Part shown: positions 42,637 to 51,174 of the stretch, one piece after another
Position numbering within the stretch: the stretch's first letter is position 1
How the letters are laid out: every line of letters starts with the position of its first letter
Assembly: GCA_947629455.1 (NCBI GenBank)
Contig: CANRDT010000010.1
Coordinates: forward strand, 1 to 64,000
DNA from: an uncultured Ruminococcus sp.
GTDB taxonomy: Bacteria; Bacillota; Clostridia; Oscillospirales; Ruminococcaceae
Length of the DNA: 64,000 nucleotides
Direction of reading: 5' to 3'
The notes under the pieces: generated by a model
What the model saw: only the letters and a program-made list of their open reading frames with translations
Told to the model about the DNA's origin: nothing
The model's database searches: none
Program-made: the position numbers and the translations under genes

Positions 42637-44852
42637 CTGATAATGACAGGGGTTATTTTATCGGATCGGATACAGAATACACGATCGACGCTCTGATACA
42701 GAAGATCCTTGACGGCGAAAAGCAGTACGATCTTTCAAAGATAGTTTCCGCTTACGAGCTTGCCGACAAATATCACAGCGGTCAGAAAAGAGAATCGGGC
42801 GAACCGTATATCACTCACCCTCTTGCCGTCGCGTATATACTCCTGGAGCTTGGTATGGATACCGATACCGTCTGCGCGGCGCTGCTGCACGATGTGGTGG
42901 AGGATACGGACTGCACTCTCGAGGAGCTTCAGAAACGTTTCGGTCCTGATGTCGCTATGCTTGTCAACGGCGTGACAAAGCTGAAAAAGGTCGCCACATT
43001 CACCAAGGACGAGCAGAAAGCCGAGAACATTAGGAAGATACTGTTGGCGATGAGCGAGGATATAAGAGTTATCATCATAAAGCTTGCCGACAGACTGCAT
43101 AATATGCGTACACTCAACTTCTGCCGCGACGAAAAACGCCGCGTTATCGCCCACGAAACTATGAATATCTACGCGCCTATCGCGCACCGACTGGGAATAC
43201 GTTCCATAAAGGACGAGTTGGAAGATCTGTCTTTCTACTATCTCGATCCTTACGCATATGAGGAAATTGACCGTCAGATGGAACTGAGGCGCGAGAGCAG
43301 GGGAAAGCTCATCGAGGATATAAAAGCGATGATAGGCGAAAGGCTTGCTCAGGAATTTGATCCCGTTCCGCTGATAGAGGGAAGAGTAAAGAGCAACTAC
43401 GGAATATACAAGAAAGTCTACAGGGACGGCAAGGAGATAGATCAGATATACGACCGTTACGCCGTAAGAATAATCGTTGATACGGTCACCGAGTGTTACA
43501 GCGTGCTGGGCATAATCCACGATATGTTCAAGCCGATACCTAACCGTTTCAAGGATTATATATCTACCCCCAAGCCGAATATGTACCAATCGCTGCACAC
43601 TACCGTCATAGGCAGGCAGGGGATACCCTTTGAAGTGCAGATAAGGACGTGGGAAATGCACCGTACTGCCGAATACGGTATCGCCGCGCACTGGAAGTAT
43701 AAGGAGGGAGTGCGCAGCAGCGCAAAGGACGATAACCGTCTTGCGTGGATAAGGCAGATAATAGAGTCGCAGCAGGAGTCGAACGACGTTGAGGAGATAG
43801 TGAGAGCTATCAAGAACGATCTTGCTCCCGAGGATATTTTTGCGTTTACTCCGAAAGGCGATATGATAACGCTGCCGATGGGTTCTACCGTTATAGATTT
43901 CGCTTATGCGATACACACCGAGGTAGGACACAGAATGTGCGGCGCAAAGGCTGACAAGAAAATGGTATCTTATGACTACCAGATAAAGACGGGCGAAATA
44001 ATAGAGATACTGACTACAAACGTTGAAGGTCACGGACCGAGCCGTTCGTGGCTCAATATGTGCAAGACCAACGAGGCAAAGTCAAAGATACGTTCGTGGT
44101 TCAAGAAAGAACGCCGTGAGGAAAATATCTTTGAGGGAAGAAACGCTCTCGAGCGCGAGTTCAGAAGAAATATGATACGCGTTCCCGAAGAGGAGCTGGA
44201 AGATTTCCTGCGAATGGATATGCACAGGCATAACTGCGAAACTCTGGACGATTTCTTTGCCGCGATCGGATACGGAGGCGTTGTGCTGTCAAAAGTTATG
44301 CAGCGGCTCAAAACGGAGTACAACAAAAAGTACGGCGAAAAGATAAATTCCACTCTTACAGAGGACTTCAAACCAAGACGATCAAAAAATTCTTCAGGCG
44401 TGATAGTCGACGGCATAGACGACTGCGTTATCAAATTCGCGCAGTGCTGCAATCCGCTGCCGGGCGACGAGATAGTGGGATTTATAACGCGCGGACACGG
44501 TATCTCCGTGCATAAGTGCGACTGCGTGAATTACCGTTCACAAAAGGACGATCCAGAAAGCGCACAGAGGTGGGTGCCCGTCAAGTGGGCTGAGACCAAG
44601 GATAATAAGGGCTATTTCAAAACTACTCTCGATATTATAGCGGTGGACAGGATAGGACTGCTTGCGGACGTTTCCTCGGCGCTCGCTATGATAAATATCT
44701 ATATCCACGAATCCGCGTCGAGAGAACTGAAAAACGGCAACGCGATACTTTCCATCACGCTGAGTATCGCGGGAATGGATCAGCTAAACGGCGTTATCCA
44801 GAAGATCAAGAAGATAAAAAATGTAATATCCGTTGAGCGCAGCGGAAAATAG
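42633..44852 (+). CDS. rel: Bifunctional (p)ppGpp synthetase/hydrolase
   Basis: 739 residues. HD hydrolase domain (HSGQKRESGEPYITHPLAVA, LLHDVVEDTD), synthetase domain (ASTPKPNMYQSLHTTVIG; EVQIRTWEMHRTAEYGIAAHWKYKEG), TGS (FAFTPKGDMITLPMGSTVIDFAYAIH) and ACT at the C-terminus. It sets the stringent response level. Overlaps recJ by 4 bases, the usual recJ-rel pairing of Clostridia. Confidence 0.97.
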   Translation: MTDNDRGYFIGSDTEYTIDALIQKILDGEKQYDLSKIVSAYELADKYHSGQKRESGEPYITHPLAVAYILLELGMDTDTVCAALLHDVVEDTDCTLEELQKRFGPDVAMLVNGVTKLKKVATFTKDEQKAENIRKILLAMSEDIRVIIIKLADRLHNMRTLNFCRDEKRRVIAHETMNIYAPIAHRLGIRSIKDELEDLSFYYLDPYAYEEIDRQMELRRESRGKLIEDIKAMIGERLAQEFDPVPLIEGRVKSNYGIYKKVYRDGKEIDQIYDRYAVRIIVDTVTECYSVLGIIHDMFKPIPNRFKDYISTPKPNMYQSLHTTVIGRQGIPFEVQIRTWEMHRTAEYGIAAHWKYKEGVRSSAKDDNRLAWIRQIIESQQESNDVEEIVRAIKNDLAPEDIFAFTPKGDMITLPMGSTVIDFAYAIHTEVGHRMCGAKADKKMVSYDYQIKTGEIIEILTTNVEGHGPSRSWLNMCKTNEAKSKIRSWFKKERREENIFEGRNALEREFRRNMIRVPEEELEDFLRMDMHRHNCETLDDFFAAIGYGGVVLSKVMQRLKTEYNKKYGEKINSTLTEDFKPRRSKNSSGVIVDGIDDCVIKFAQCCNPLPGDEIVGFITRGHGISVHKCDCVNYRSQKDDPESAQRWVPVKWAETKDNKGYFKTTLDIIAVDRIGLLADVSSALAMINIYIHESASRELKNGNAILSITLSIAGMDQLNGVIQKIKKIKNVISVERSGK

Positions 44853-44864
44853 GGGTGTATTGTT

Positions 44865-45497
44865 ATGAATATTTTTAGTCTTAAACCGCTCGGAGTTTGC
44901 GATACAAACAGCTATATCGTTGCAAGCGAAAAGGGAAACTGCGTACTTATCGACGCGCCTGCCGATGCCGATTATATATTGGAGCAGACGGAACTTTTCG
45001 GACTAACTCTTAAAAAGATATTTCTCACGCACGGTCATTTCGATCATGTGGGAGCGGTCGCCGATCTTGCGGATCGCACAGGCTGCGAGGTGTATATCCA
45101 CGAAGAAGATCTGCCAAAGCTTACCGACGACGAGGGACTGCTCCTTAAATTTTTCAGAATAAGCGGCGTGAGGAAATTTGACGGCGCAAAGACCTTTAAG
45201 GAGAACGACCGCCTGACGCTTGACGAGCTGGATTTCGACGTGCTGCATACTCCCGGTCATACAAGCGGTTCGGTGTGCTTTATTATGGGAACGGATATGT
45301 TCTCGGGAGATACTCTCTTTGCGAGATCGGTCGGCAGAACGGATATGCCGGACGGAGATCCCGTAAAGCTCGAGCGTTCTTTGAGAAAGATCTGCGCGCT
45401 CAGGGGAGATATGAACGTCTACCCCGGACATATGACGGTCACTACTCTTGACAATGAGCGCAGATATAATCCCTATCTCAGAGGGCTGTCGGTATGA
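44865..45497 (+). CDS. MBL-fold metallohydrolase (glyoxalase II-like)
   Basis: 210 residues. Metal site LTHGHFDHVGA (HxHxDH), later HTPGHTSGSV and GDTLFARSVGRTDMPDGD and the final VYPGHMTVTT. The short length and motif fit YqgX/hydroxyacylglutathione hydrolase-like proteins. Substrate not known; thioesters are typical. Sits between rel and hemZ in the operon, 12 bases after rel and overlapping hemZ by 4. Confidence 0.9.
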   Translation: MNIFSLKPLGVCDTNSYIVASEKGNCVLIDAPADADYILEQTELFGLTLKKIFLTHGHFDHVGAVADLADRTGCEVYIHEEDLPKLTDDEGLLLKFFRISGVRKFDGAKTFKENDRLTLDELDFDVLHTPGHTSGSVCFIMGTDMFSGDTLFARSVGRTDMPDGDPVKLERSLRKICALRGDMNVYPGHMTVTTLDNERRYNPYLRGLSV

Positions 45498-46981
45498 CTT
45501 TGATATTCAGCGGAAACGAGTTTAAATATGAGCTTGAAAGCGTTATGAAGCTTTTTCTGCCGGCTCAGCTTTTTAAACATATATATACTCCCGACAAGGC
45601 GCAGACCAAGGGAGATCATGCATTTATGCGGCGTGTGAAACTAAAACGCCGCACTCTTTTGTATGTGGTCTGCTTTTACGGCGGAAAGACCGTTCACGAA
45701 TCTTCAAGCACCGACAACAGTGAAGAGGAATACGACCTGCGCTGTCAGCTTGAACTTTCAAGGCTTTTGTACCGCGCGATGAGCAGGCTTACGGGGATCA
45801 CTCCCGAATGGGGGATAATTACGGGCGTGCGCCCCGTCAAGCGCGTAAACAAAATGATCGCGCAGGGTATCGGCAGGGACGGGATTTTTTCTGCTCTGAA
45901 AAACGAATTTTACGTCAGCGATAGCAAATGCCGCATTGCTTACGATACCGCGATGACGCAGGAAAAACTTACCGCAGATCTGCCTGCGGATTCTTTCAGT
46001 CTGTATGTTTCCATTCCCTTTTGTCCCACCAGATGCGATTACTGCTCCTTTGTTTCCCAGTCTATAGACCGCTGCAGGGGTCTTATTCCGCAGTATGTGG
46101 ACAACCTGTGCAGAGAACTGGGATACATAGGAAAAATAGTCCAAAAGATCGGACTGAAACTCTATACCGTATACTTTGGCGGAGGAACTCCCACAACGCT
46201 CGAGGCTTTACAGCTCGATCGGATAATGAAAGAAATAGCGTCTGATTTTGATATGAGCGGCGTGAGGGAATACACGGTAGAGGCGGGGAGAGCGGACACC
46301 GTGACCGCGCAGAAACTTGAAGTCATAAGGAAAAACGGCTGTAAAAGAATATCCGTGAATCCGCAGACGCTCAATGACAAAGTACTCGAAGTCATCGGAA
46401 GAAAACACACGGCAAAACAGTTTTTCGAGGCGTTTGAGCTTGCGAGAAAAATGGGATTTTACTGCATTAATACCGACGTTATCGCAGGACTGCCTGCCGA
46501 TACTCCAGAAAGTTTTCGCCGCACCATAGACAGGCTGACGGAGCTGTCTGCCGAAAATATCACGGTGCATACCCTTTCAATAAAACGGGCGGCGAATCTC
46601 AATCACACCGACAACAAGAGCGAGATCTTCCACAGCCCTGCAAGGGAAATGGTCGGATATGCCGAAAAAACTCTGCCGCAATGCGGATATTCCCCTTACT
46701 ATCTCTACAGGCAGAAGAATATGCTGGATAATCTTGAAAATATCGGCTGGTCGAAAAAGGGATATGAGAGCCTTTATAATATTTTTATTATGGAGGAGAT
46801 ACAGACGATAATAGCGGCAGGCGCAGGCGGTTCCACCAAGCTTGTAGACAGGGCAAACGGCAGACTGGAAAGAATATTCAACTATAAATTTCCTCTGGAA
46901 TACAACAAGAATTTTGAGCTTATGCTTTCCCGAAAGGACAGGATAGGAGAATTTTACAATGAATATGCCGCAAAAAAATGA
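45494..46981 (+). CDS. hemZ: Coproporphyrinogen dehydrogenase-like radical SAM protein HemZ
   Basis: 495 residues. Radical SAM cluster motif CPTRCDYCSF (CxxxCxxC) at about residue 176, then YFGGGTPTTLEALQLDRIM, NPQTLNDKVLEVIGRKHTAKQF and the C-terminal GAGGSTKLVD. The N-terminal 170 residues are the HemZ-specific extension. The name comes from the oxygen-independent coproporphyrinogen oxidase family, but many such proteins in anaerobes have no proven haem role. Overlaps the next gene by 23 bases. Confidence 0.88.
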   Translation: MTLIFSGNEFKYELESVMKLFLPAQLFKHIYTPDKAQTKGDHAFMRRVKLKRRTLLYVVCFYGGKTVHESSSTDNSEEEYDLRCQLELSRLLYRAMSRLTGITPEWGIITGVRPVKRVNKMIAQGIGRDGIFSALKNEFYVSDSKCRIAYDTAMTQEKLTADLPADSFSLYVSIPFCPTRCDYCSFVSQSIDRCRGLIPQYVDNLCRELGYIGKIVQKIGLKLYTVYFGGGTPTTLEALQLDRIMKEIASDFDMSGVREYTVEAGRADTVTAQKLEVIRKNGCKRISVNPQTLNDKVLEVIGRKHTAKQFFEAFELARKMGFYCINTDVIAGLPADTPESFRRTIDRLTELSAENITVHTLSIKRAANLNHTDNKSEIFHSPAREMVGYAEKTLPQCGYSPYYLYRQKNMLDNLENIGWSKKGYESLYNIFIMEEIQTIIAAGAGGSTKLVDRANGRLERIFNYKFPLEYNKNFELMLSRKDRIGEFYNEYAAKK

Positions 46982-48320
46982 GATCATTGATCTAAAAATA
47001 ACGGGTATCACCAATGAGGGCAACGGCGTTGGGAGATATAACAACATCGCCGTATTTGTTCCGTTCACCGCAGTCGGCGACGTGATAAAATGCAGGATAG
47101 TCAAGGTCAGGAAAAGTTTTTGCTATGGGATAGTCAGCGAAATAGTAAGCTGTTCCCCGGCAAGGCAGGAGCCCGACTGTTCGGTTTACGGCAAATGCGG
47201 CGGCTGTGTTTTTCGTCATTTTACATATGAAGAAGAGCTGCGCGTCAAGGAGCAGTCGGTAAAGGATTCGTTTTTACGAATAGGCGGACTGGATATAGAT
47301 ACCGAGCCGATGCTGGGTAGTGAAGATACCGAAAGATACCGCAACAAGGCGCAGTTTCCCGTATCGGAAATTGACGGCAGAGCGGTATGCGGTTTCTATT
47401 CAAGACGTTCGCACAGGATAGTCGAATGCGGCGACTGCAAGCTTCAGCCTGAAATTTTTCATAAGATAACATCTTTCATTATGGAGTATGTCCGCAAAAA
47501 CAATATTTCCGCATATGACGAAAATAGCGGACGGGGACTTCTGCGGCATATTTGTCTGCGCCGCGCAGAGCATACTCACGAGATCTCGGTATGCCTTGTC
47601 GTGACGGCGTTTGACAAGTGCGATGTTTTTATGCCGCTTGCAAAACTGCTCCCAAAGAGTTTTTCGGATATAAAAAGCGTAGTCCTCAATGAAAATCCAA
47701 GAAACACGAACGTTATAATGGGAAACAAGGTAAAGACGATCTTCGGCGCGGACGGGATAACGGATATACTTTGCGGCAAAAAGATACGCATTTCTCCGCT
47801 GTCCTTCTATCAGGTCAACACGGATCAGGCGGAGCGGCTTTACGCTATCGCGGCTGAATATGCCGGTCTGAGCGGCGGAGAGCTGCTGCTCGATATGTAC
47901 TGCGGTGTCGGAACGATAGGCATATCTATGTCCGACAGGGTAAAAAAACTTATCGGCGTGGAAATTATCCCCGACGCGGTGGAAAATGCAAGGAGAAACG
48001 CCGCGGCGAACGGGATAGAGAATGCGGAGTTTATCTGTGCCGACGCCGAAAAAGCAGCCGCTATACTTTTAGAGCGCACAGAGCGGCCTGACGTAATTAT
48101 CGCCGATCCCTCGCGAAAGGGTTGTTCGGCGAAAACGCTTGAATATATGGCTGCAATGTCTCCCGACCGTATCGTTATGATCTCCTGCAATCCCGCCACT
48201 GCCGCAAGGGACTGCGCCATACTTGAAAAGCTCGGATACATCGCGCAAAAATGCAGGGCGGTGGATATGTTCCCGAGGTCGAGCCACGTTGAGTGCGTGG
48301 TATTGATGACAAAAAAGTAA
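46959..48320 (+). CDS. rlmD: 23S rRNA (uracil-C5)-methyltransferase, RlmD/RumA family
   Basis: 453 residues. TRAM domain at the N-terminus (KITGITNEGNGVGRYNNIAVFVPFTAVGD), Fe-S cysteines (CSVYGKCGGCVFRH), SAM-binding LLLDMYCGVGTIGISM, and the catalytic NPATAARD-type cysteine in MISCNPATAARD. Methylates uracil in 23S rRNA. RlmD versus RlmCD position cannot be told. Last gene of the recJ-rel operon. Confidence 0.92.
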   Translation: MNMPQKNEIIDLKITGITNEGNGVGRYNNIAVFVPFTAVGDVIKCRIVKVRKSFCYGIVSEIVSCSPARQEPDCSVYGKCGGCVFRHFTYEEELRVKEQSVKDSFLRIGGLDIDTEPMLGSEDTERYRNKAQFPVSEIDGRAVCGFYSRRSHRIVECGDCKLQPEIFHKITSFIMEYVRKNNISAYDENSGRGLLRHICLRRAEHTHEISVCLVVTAFDKCDVFMPLAKLLPKSFSDIKSVVLNENPRNTNVIMGNKVKTIFGADGITDILCGKKIRISPLSFYQVNTDQAERLYAIAAEYAGLSGGELLLDMYCGVGTIGISMSDRVKKLIGVEIIPDAVENARRNAAANGIENAEFICADAEKAAAILLERTERPDVIIADPSRKGCSAKTLEYMAAMSPDRIVMISCNPATAARDCAILEKLGYIAQKCRAVDMFPRSSHVECVVLMTKK

Positions 48321-48393
48321 TAAAATACAAGAAGTAAACTATGATCTTATAGGATAAAACGATCATGAAAATGATCATATCGGAGGCAGTTTT

Positions 48394-48888
48394 ATGAATG
48401 GAAAACTCAGGAATATGACGAGTTTATATTTAAAAAACGGCGACAGTTTGCTGCTCTTATACAGGATCGGTTCTCGGGTCATTGTTCCGTCTTATACAGG
48501 TTCGGCAGGAGGACATTTTGAAAAAGACGAGCTTAATGACGCTGAAACCTGCGTTCTGAGAGAATTGTATGAAGAAACGGGTCTGACAGAACAAGACATC
48601 GCGAATTTGTCATTGCGATATATTACGCTGCGGCTGAAAAACGGTGAGATACGTCAGAACTATTACTTTTTTGCCGATTTGTCAGACAAAAATAAAATCG
48701 TAGTCAGCAATGAGGGGAAATTAAAATGGTTTTCAATAAACGATCTGCTTGAACAACCGCCGAATATGCCGTTTTCCGCACAATACGTTATAGCACATTA
48801 TGTCAGATATGGGAAAGATAACGACAAACTATATGCCGGTATTGCGACGCAGGACGGCGCTGAATTTACCGAAATGGAGGAATTTTAA
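48394..48888 (+). CDS. NUDIX hydrolase
   Basis: 164 residues. Nudix box GGHFEKDELNDAETCVLRELYEETGL (GX5EX7REUXEEXGU complete). N-terminal half is MTSLYLKNGDSLLLLYRIG, C-terminal EMEEF. Probably removes a diphosphate from a nucleotide derivative; substrate unknown. GGAGG precedes the ATG. A GATCATGAAAATGATC inverted repeat lies just upstream. Confidence 0.88.
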   Translation: MNGKLRNMTSLYLKNGDSLLLLYRIGSRVIVPSYTGSAGGHFEKDELNDAETCVLRELYEETGLTEQDIANLSLRYITLRLKNGEIRQNYYFFADLSDKNKIVVSNEGKLKWFSINDLLEQPPNMPFSAQYVIAHYVRYGKDNDKLYAGIATQDGAEFTEMEEF

Positions 48889-48958
48889 CAGTACGGCTAT
48901 CATAATTGATAAAACGGTATGGAACTGAATTTGTTTTTGCAAACGAGGAAGGACGCCT

Positions 48959-49169
48959 TGGAAATCAATTTTTAAATTTTATGTAAGCATTTTAATATTT
49001 TTTATTGGTTCAGACTGCCTTTTCGGTTATTTTTCCTCCGCCGCTGGCGGAGGAAAAATAATTTAATGTTATATTCTCCGCCGTTGGCGGAGAATATAAC
49101 AAAAATTTTGCAAAACTAAGCGGAATATAACTATAAAACTAAAAGCACTCTCATAAAATTGATTTTCGT
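48959..49169 (+). repeat. MITE-like element, copy B
   Basis: 211 bases. Left end TGGAAATCAATTTTTAAATT, right end ATAAAATTGATTTTCGT; two internal hairpins (TTATTTTTCCTCCGCC/GGCGGAGGAAAAATAA and TTATATTCTCCGCC/GGCGGAGAATATAA). Flanks GGAAGGACGCCT (48947-48958) and GGAATGGCGCTT (49170-49181) agree at 9 of 12. No coding sequence. Confidence 0.85.
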
Positions 49170-49298
49170 GGAATGGCGCTTAGCCGTTGAGCATAGACCT
49201 GATTTTGTATATTTTATATTTATATATAAAAAAGTCCCAACCTTTTTGGGATCTTTGTGTCTATATGGGTGAAAGCTTTCAATGTGAGGTACAAACAT

Positions 49299-50954
49299 AT
49301 GAACAAATATGATGTCGAGAAAATAGTAACTGAATATTTGAGACCCATCTTCGGTTTTACGCTGAAACGATGCAAAAGCATTCAAGACGCGGAGGATCTG
49401 TCACAAGAGATCATGCTGCGGTTATTTCGTGTGCTGCTTTTGAAGAATGATATAGCGGACACAAACAAATTCATATGGACGATGGCACACAATGCACTTA
49501 GCAATTATTACCGTGATAGTGCAAAAAGTGTGGTTGGCGTTTCTATCGACGAAATAGAGGAGCTGATCGCTGACCCGTCCTCTGAGCCTGACGATGACAG
49601 CGGCGCGGTTCACCGTCTGCAAAGCGAGATCGCCTATCTTTCTAAGCTGCAAAGACGAATCTTGATCGCATATTATTTTGAAAACCGAAAGCAATCGGAT
49701 ATTGCAAAAGAGTTAAATATTCCTCTCGGCACAGTCAAGTGGCATCTGTTTGAGGCAAAAAAAGAATTGAAACGAGGAATGAAATTTATGAGAAAAGCAA
49801 GTGAACTCAAATTTAACCCTATTCATTTTCACTCATACGGGATAAACGGTTCTGTCGGCTCAAAATCTCCCGACGAATTCTTCCGCTCGACCTTGACTCA
49901 GAATATCTGCTACTGTGTGCGTAATACGGCAAAGACGGTAAACGAAATTTCCGAGGATCTGGGCGTTTCCCCGGTCTATGTGGAAACGGAGGTCGACTTT
50001 TTAGAGGAATACGGTCTTTTACAAGCCCTGAAAGGTAAATATATTGTTAATTTTATCATCAGTGAACCTACCGCTGGGCTGCTTGGCATGCAAGACAGTA
50101 TGTATAAGAATGCCGCCGCGCTGTTTGCAAACGATCTGTATGACGAACTGATCGGTTTCGGTATTCTTGACGATCCTGACATTGTTTGTCATCAAACAGA
50201 CGGGGCTGTTTCCTTAACCGAAACACCGACGACGGATCGCAATTTTATACTGTGGTCGCTGATCCCGTATATTGCCGCCAACTCCGGCGAAAGGCTCAGG
50301 GACGATAAGATCTCTTTTGAGGAGGTTGCTTCAATTCGTCCCGACGGCGGACAGAATATCTTCCACGCAGAGATCATGCCGGAAAATTTGGAACTCCCGG
50401 AGGACTATGTGGAGATGAAGAATTGGTGTGGACCGATGTGGAATGAAGCATATGGTCACATACTTTGGCAGGTCGACAGTCGGTGGTCGCAGCGCGAAAA
50501 GCCCGATACACGCTATCCTCAAGATGCAAAGCGAGTGCTTTCTCTTTATAGTCGGGAGAAAGAGGGTGCTTTGTCAAAAGACGAATATACTTGGCTTGCA
50601 CAGCGCGGCTTTGTCAAAACAAACGGCGATTATGACGGGAATTTCAAGTCTTCATGGCAGACCGTGATACTGGCGAGCAATGAGATCAAAGAAAAATTGC
50701 TTACTGTTGGCGAGAAGATCAAAGAAAAGCACAAAGCAAAACTTGATGCTTTGAAAGCGCCCTACGCTGAGGCCGTTTTAAAGTCGGTTCCGGCGCATTT
50801 GAGAAAAGTAAAAGAATTTGAATTGCAGTATATCTTTCACTCTGACGGGTGGTTTCTGCTGCATTGCATCACCGAGCTAATGAACAACGGCAAGCTTAAA
50901 GAGCCCACCGAAGATCAGAAAAAGGTGTTGTCAACGCTGATATTACCGAAATAA
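49299..50954 (+). CDS. ECF-type sigma factor fused to winged helix and unknown C-terminal domain
   Basis: 551 residues. The first about 170 are a sigma-70-like factor: region 2 (FGFTLKRCKSIQDAEDLSQEIMLRLFRVLLL, MAHNALSNYYRD) and region 4 (LSKLQRRILIAYYFENRKQSDIAKELNIPLGTVKWHLFEAKKEL). A winged helix follows (about 195-245, KTVNEISEDLGVSPVYVETEVDFLEEYGLLQ). The remaining about 300 residues have no family I recognise; they are soluble, rich in aromatic residues (NWCGPMWNEAYGHILWQVDSRW), and may be a sensor. Start at 49299 follows GAGG; the frame upstream to 49257 is unsupported. A MITE copy ends 130 bases before it and the Wadjet operon begins 220 bases after. Possibly a one-component, sigma-type regulator; targets unknown. 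Confidence 0.8.
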   Translation: MNKYDVEKIVTEYLRPIFGFTLKRCKSIQDAEDLSQEIMLRLFRVLLLKNDIADTNKFIWTMAHNALSNYYRDSAKSVVGVSIDEIEELIADPSSEPDDDSGAVHRLQSEIAYLSKLQRRILIAYYFENRKQSDIAKELNIPLGTVKWHLFEAKKELKRGMKFMRKASELKFNPIHFHSYGINGSVGSKSPDEFFRSTLTQNICYCVRNTAKTVNEISEDLGVSPVYVETEVDFLEEYGLLQALKGKYIVNFIISEPTAGLLGMQDSMYKNAAALFANDLYDELIGFGILDDPDIVCHQTDGAVSLTETPTTDRNFILWSLIPYIAANSGERLRDDKISFEEVASIRPDGGQNIFHAEIMPENLELPEDYVEMKNWCGPMWNEAYGHILWQVDSRWSQREKPDTRYPQDAKRVLSLYSREKEGALSKDEYTWLAQRGFVKTNGDYDGNFKSSWQTVILASNEIKEKLLTVGEKIKEKHKAKLDALKAPYAEAVLKSVPAHLRKVKEFELQYIFHSDGWFLLHCITELMNNGKLKEPTEDQKKVLSTLILPK

Positions 50955-50964
50955 TAACAAAAAT

Positions 50965-50991
50965 GTCCCTGCGATCTTTCACCGCAGGGAC
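50965..50991 (+). terminator. Terminator of the sigma-fusion gene
   Basis: GTCCCTGCG (50965-50973) pairs with CGCAGGGAC (50983-50991), then GCTTTTG. It separates this gene from the Wadjet promoter. Confidence 0.82.
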
Positions 50992-51056
50992 GCTTTTGCT
51001 GCATACAATTCTTTTATTTTTTATTTCTTTTGCTTTATGAGTTGATTTGTATTTTT

Positions 51057-51076
51057 AAAATTGATTTTTGTGGAAT
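51057..51076 (+). repeat. Possible solo end of the MITE family
   Basis: AAAATTGATTTTTGTGGAAT at 51057-51076 matches the right end of copy B and its first flanking bases (49156-49175) at 19 of 20 positions. No left end or hairpins are nearby. It may be a leftover of a deleted copy, 15 bases before the Wadjet promoter. Confidence 0.45.
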
Positions 51077-51090
51077 TAGCTCATATGCAA

Positions 51091-51120
51091 TTGACAACAC
51101 AAGGGATATTGTGTTATAAT
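51091..51120 (+). promoter_or_regulatory. Wadjet promoter with inverted repeat in the spacer
   Basis: TTGACA (51091-51096), 18 bases, TATAAT (51115-51120). The spacer is a perfect inverted repeat: AACACAA (51096-51102), 6 bases, TTGTGTT (51109-51115), touching both hexamers. A dimeric repressor bound here would block RNA polymerase. No obvious repressor gene is adjacent. Confidence 0.75.
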
Positions 51121-51174
51121 CATAATGTTATATTGCATATTTTGACAAGATAAGAAGATATGGAGGTGCAGCCA

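Noticed and set aside
42735-44033. 432-codon minus-strand ORF opposite rel
   Set aside because: Antisense shadow of rel; composition is unlike a real protein.
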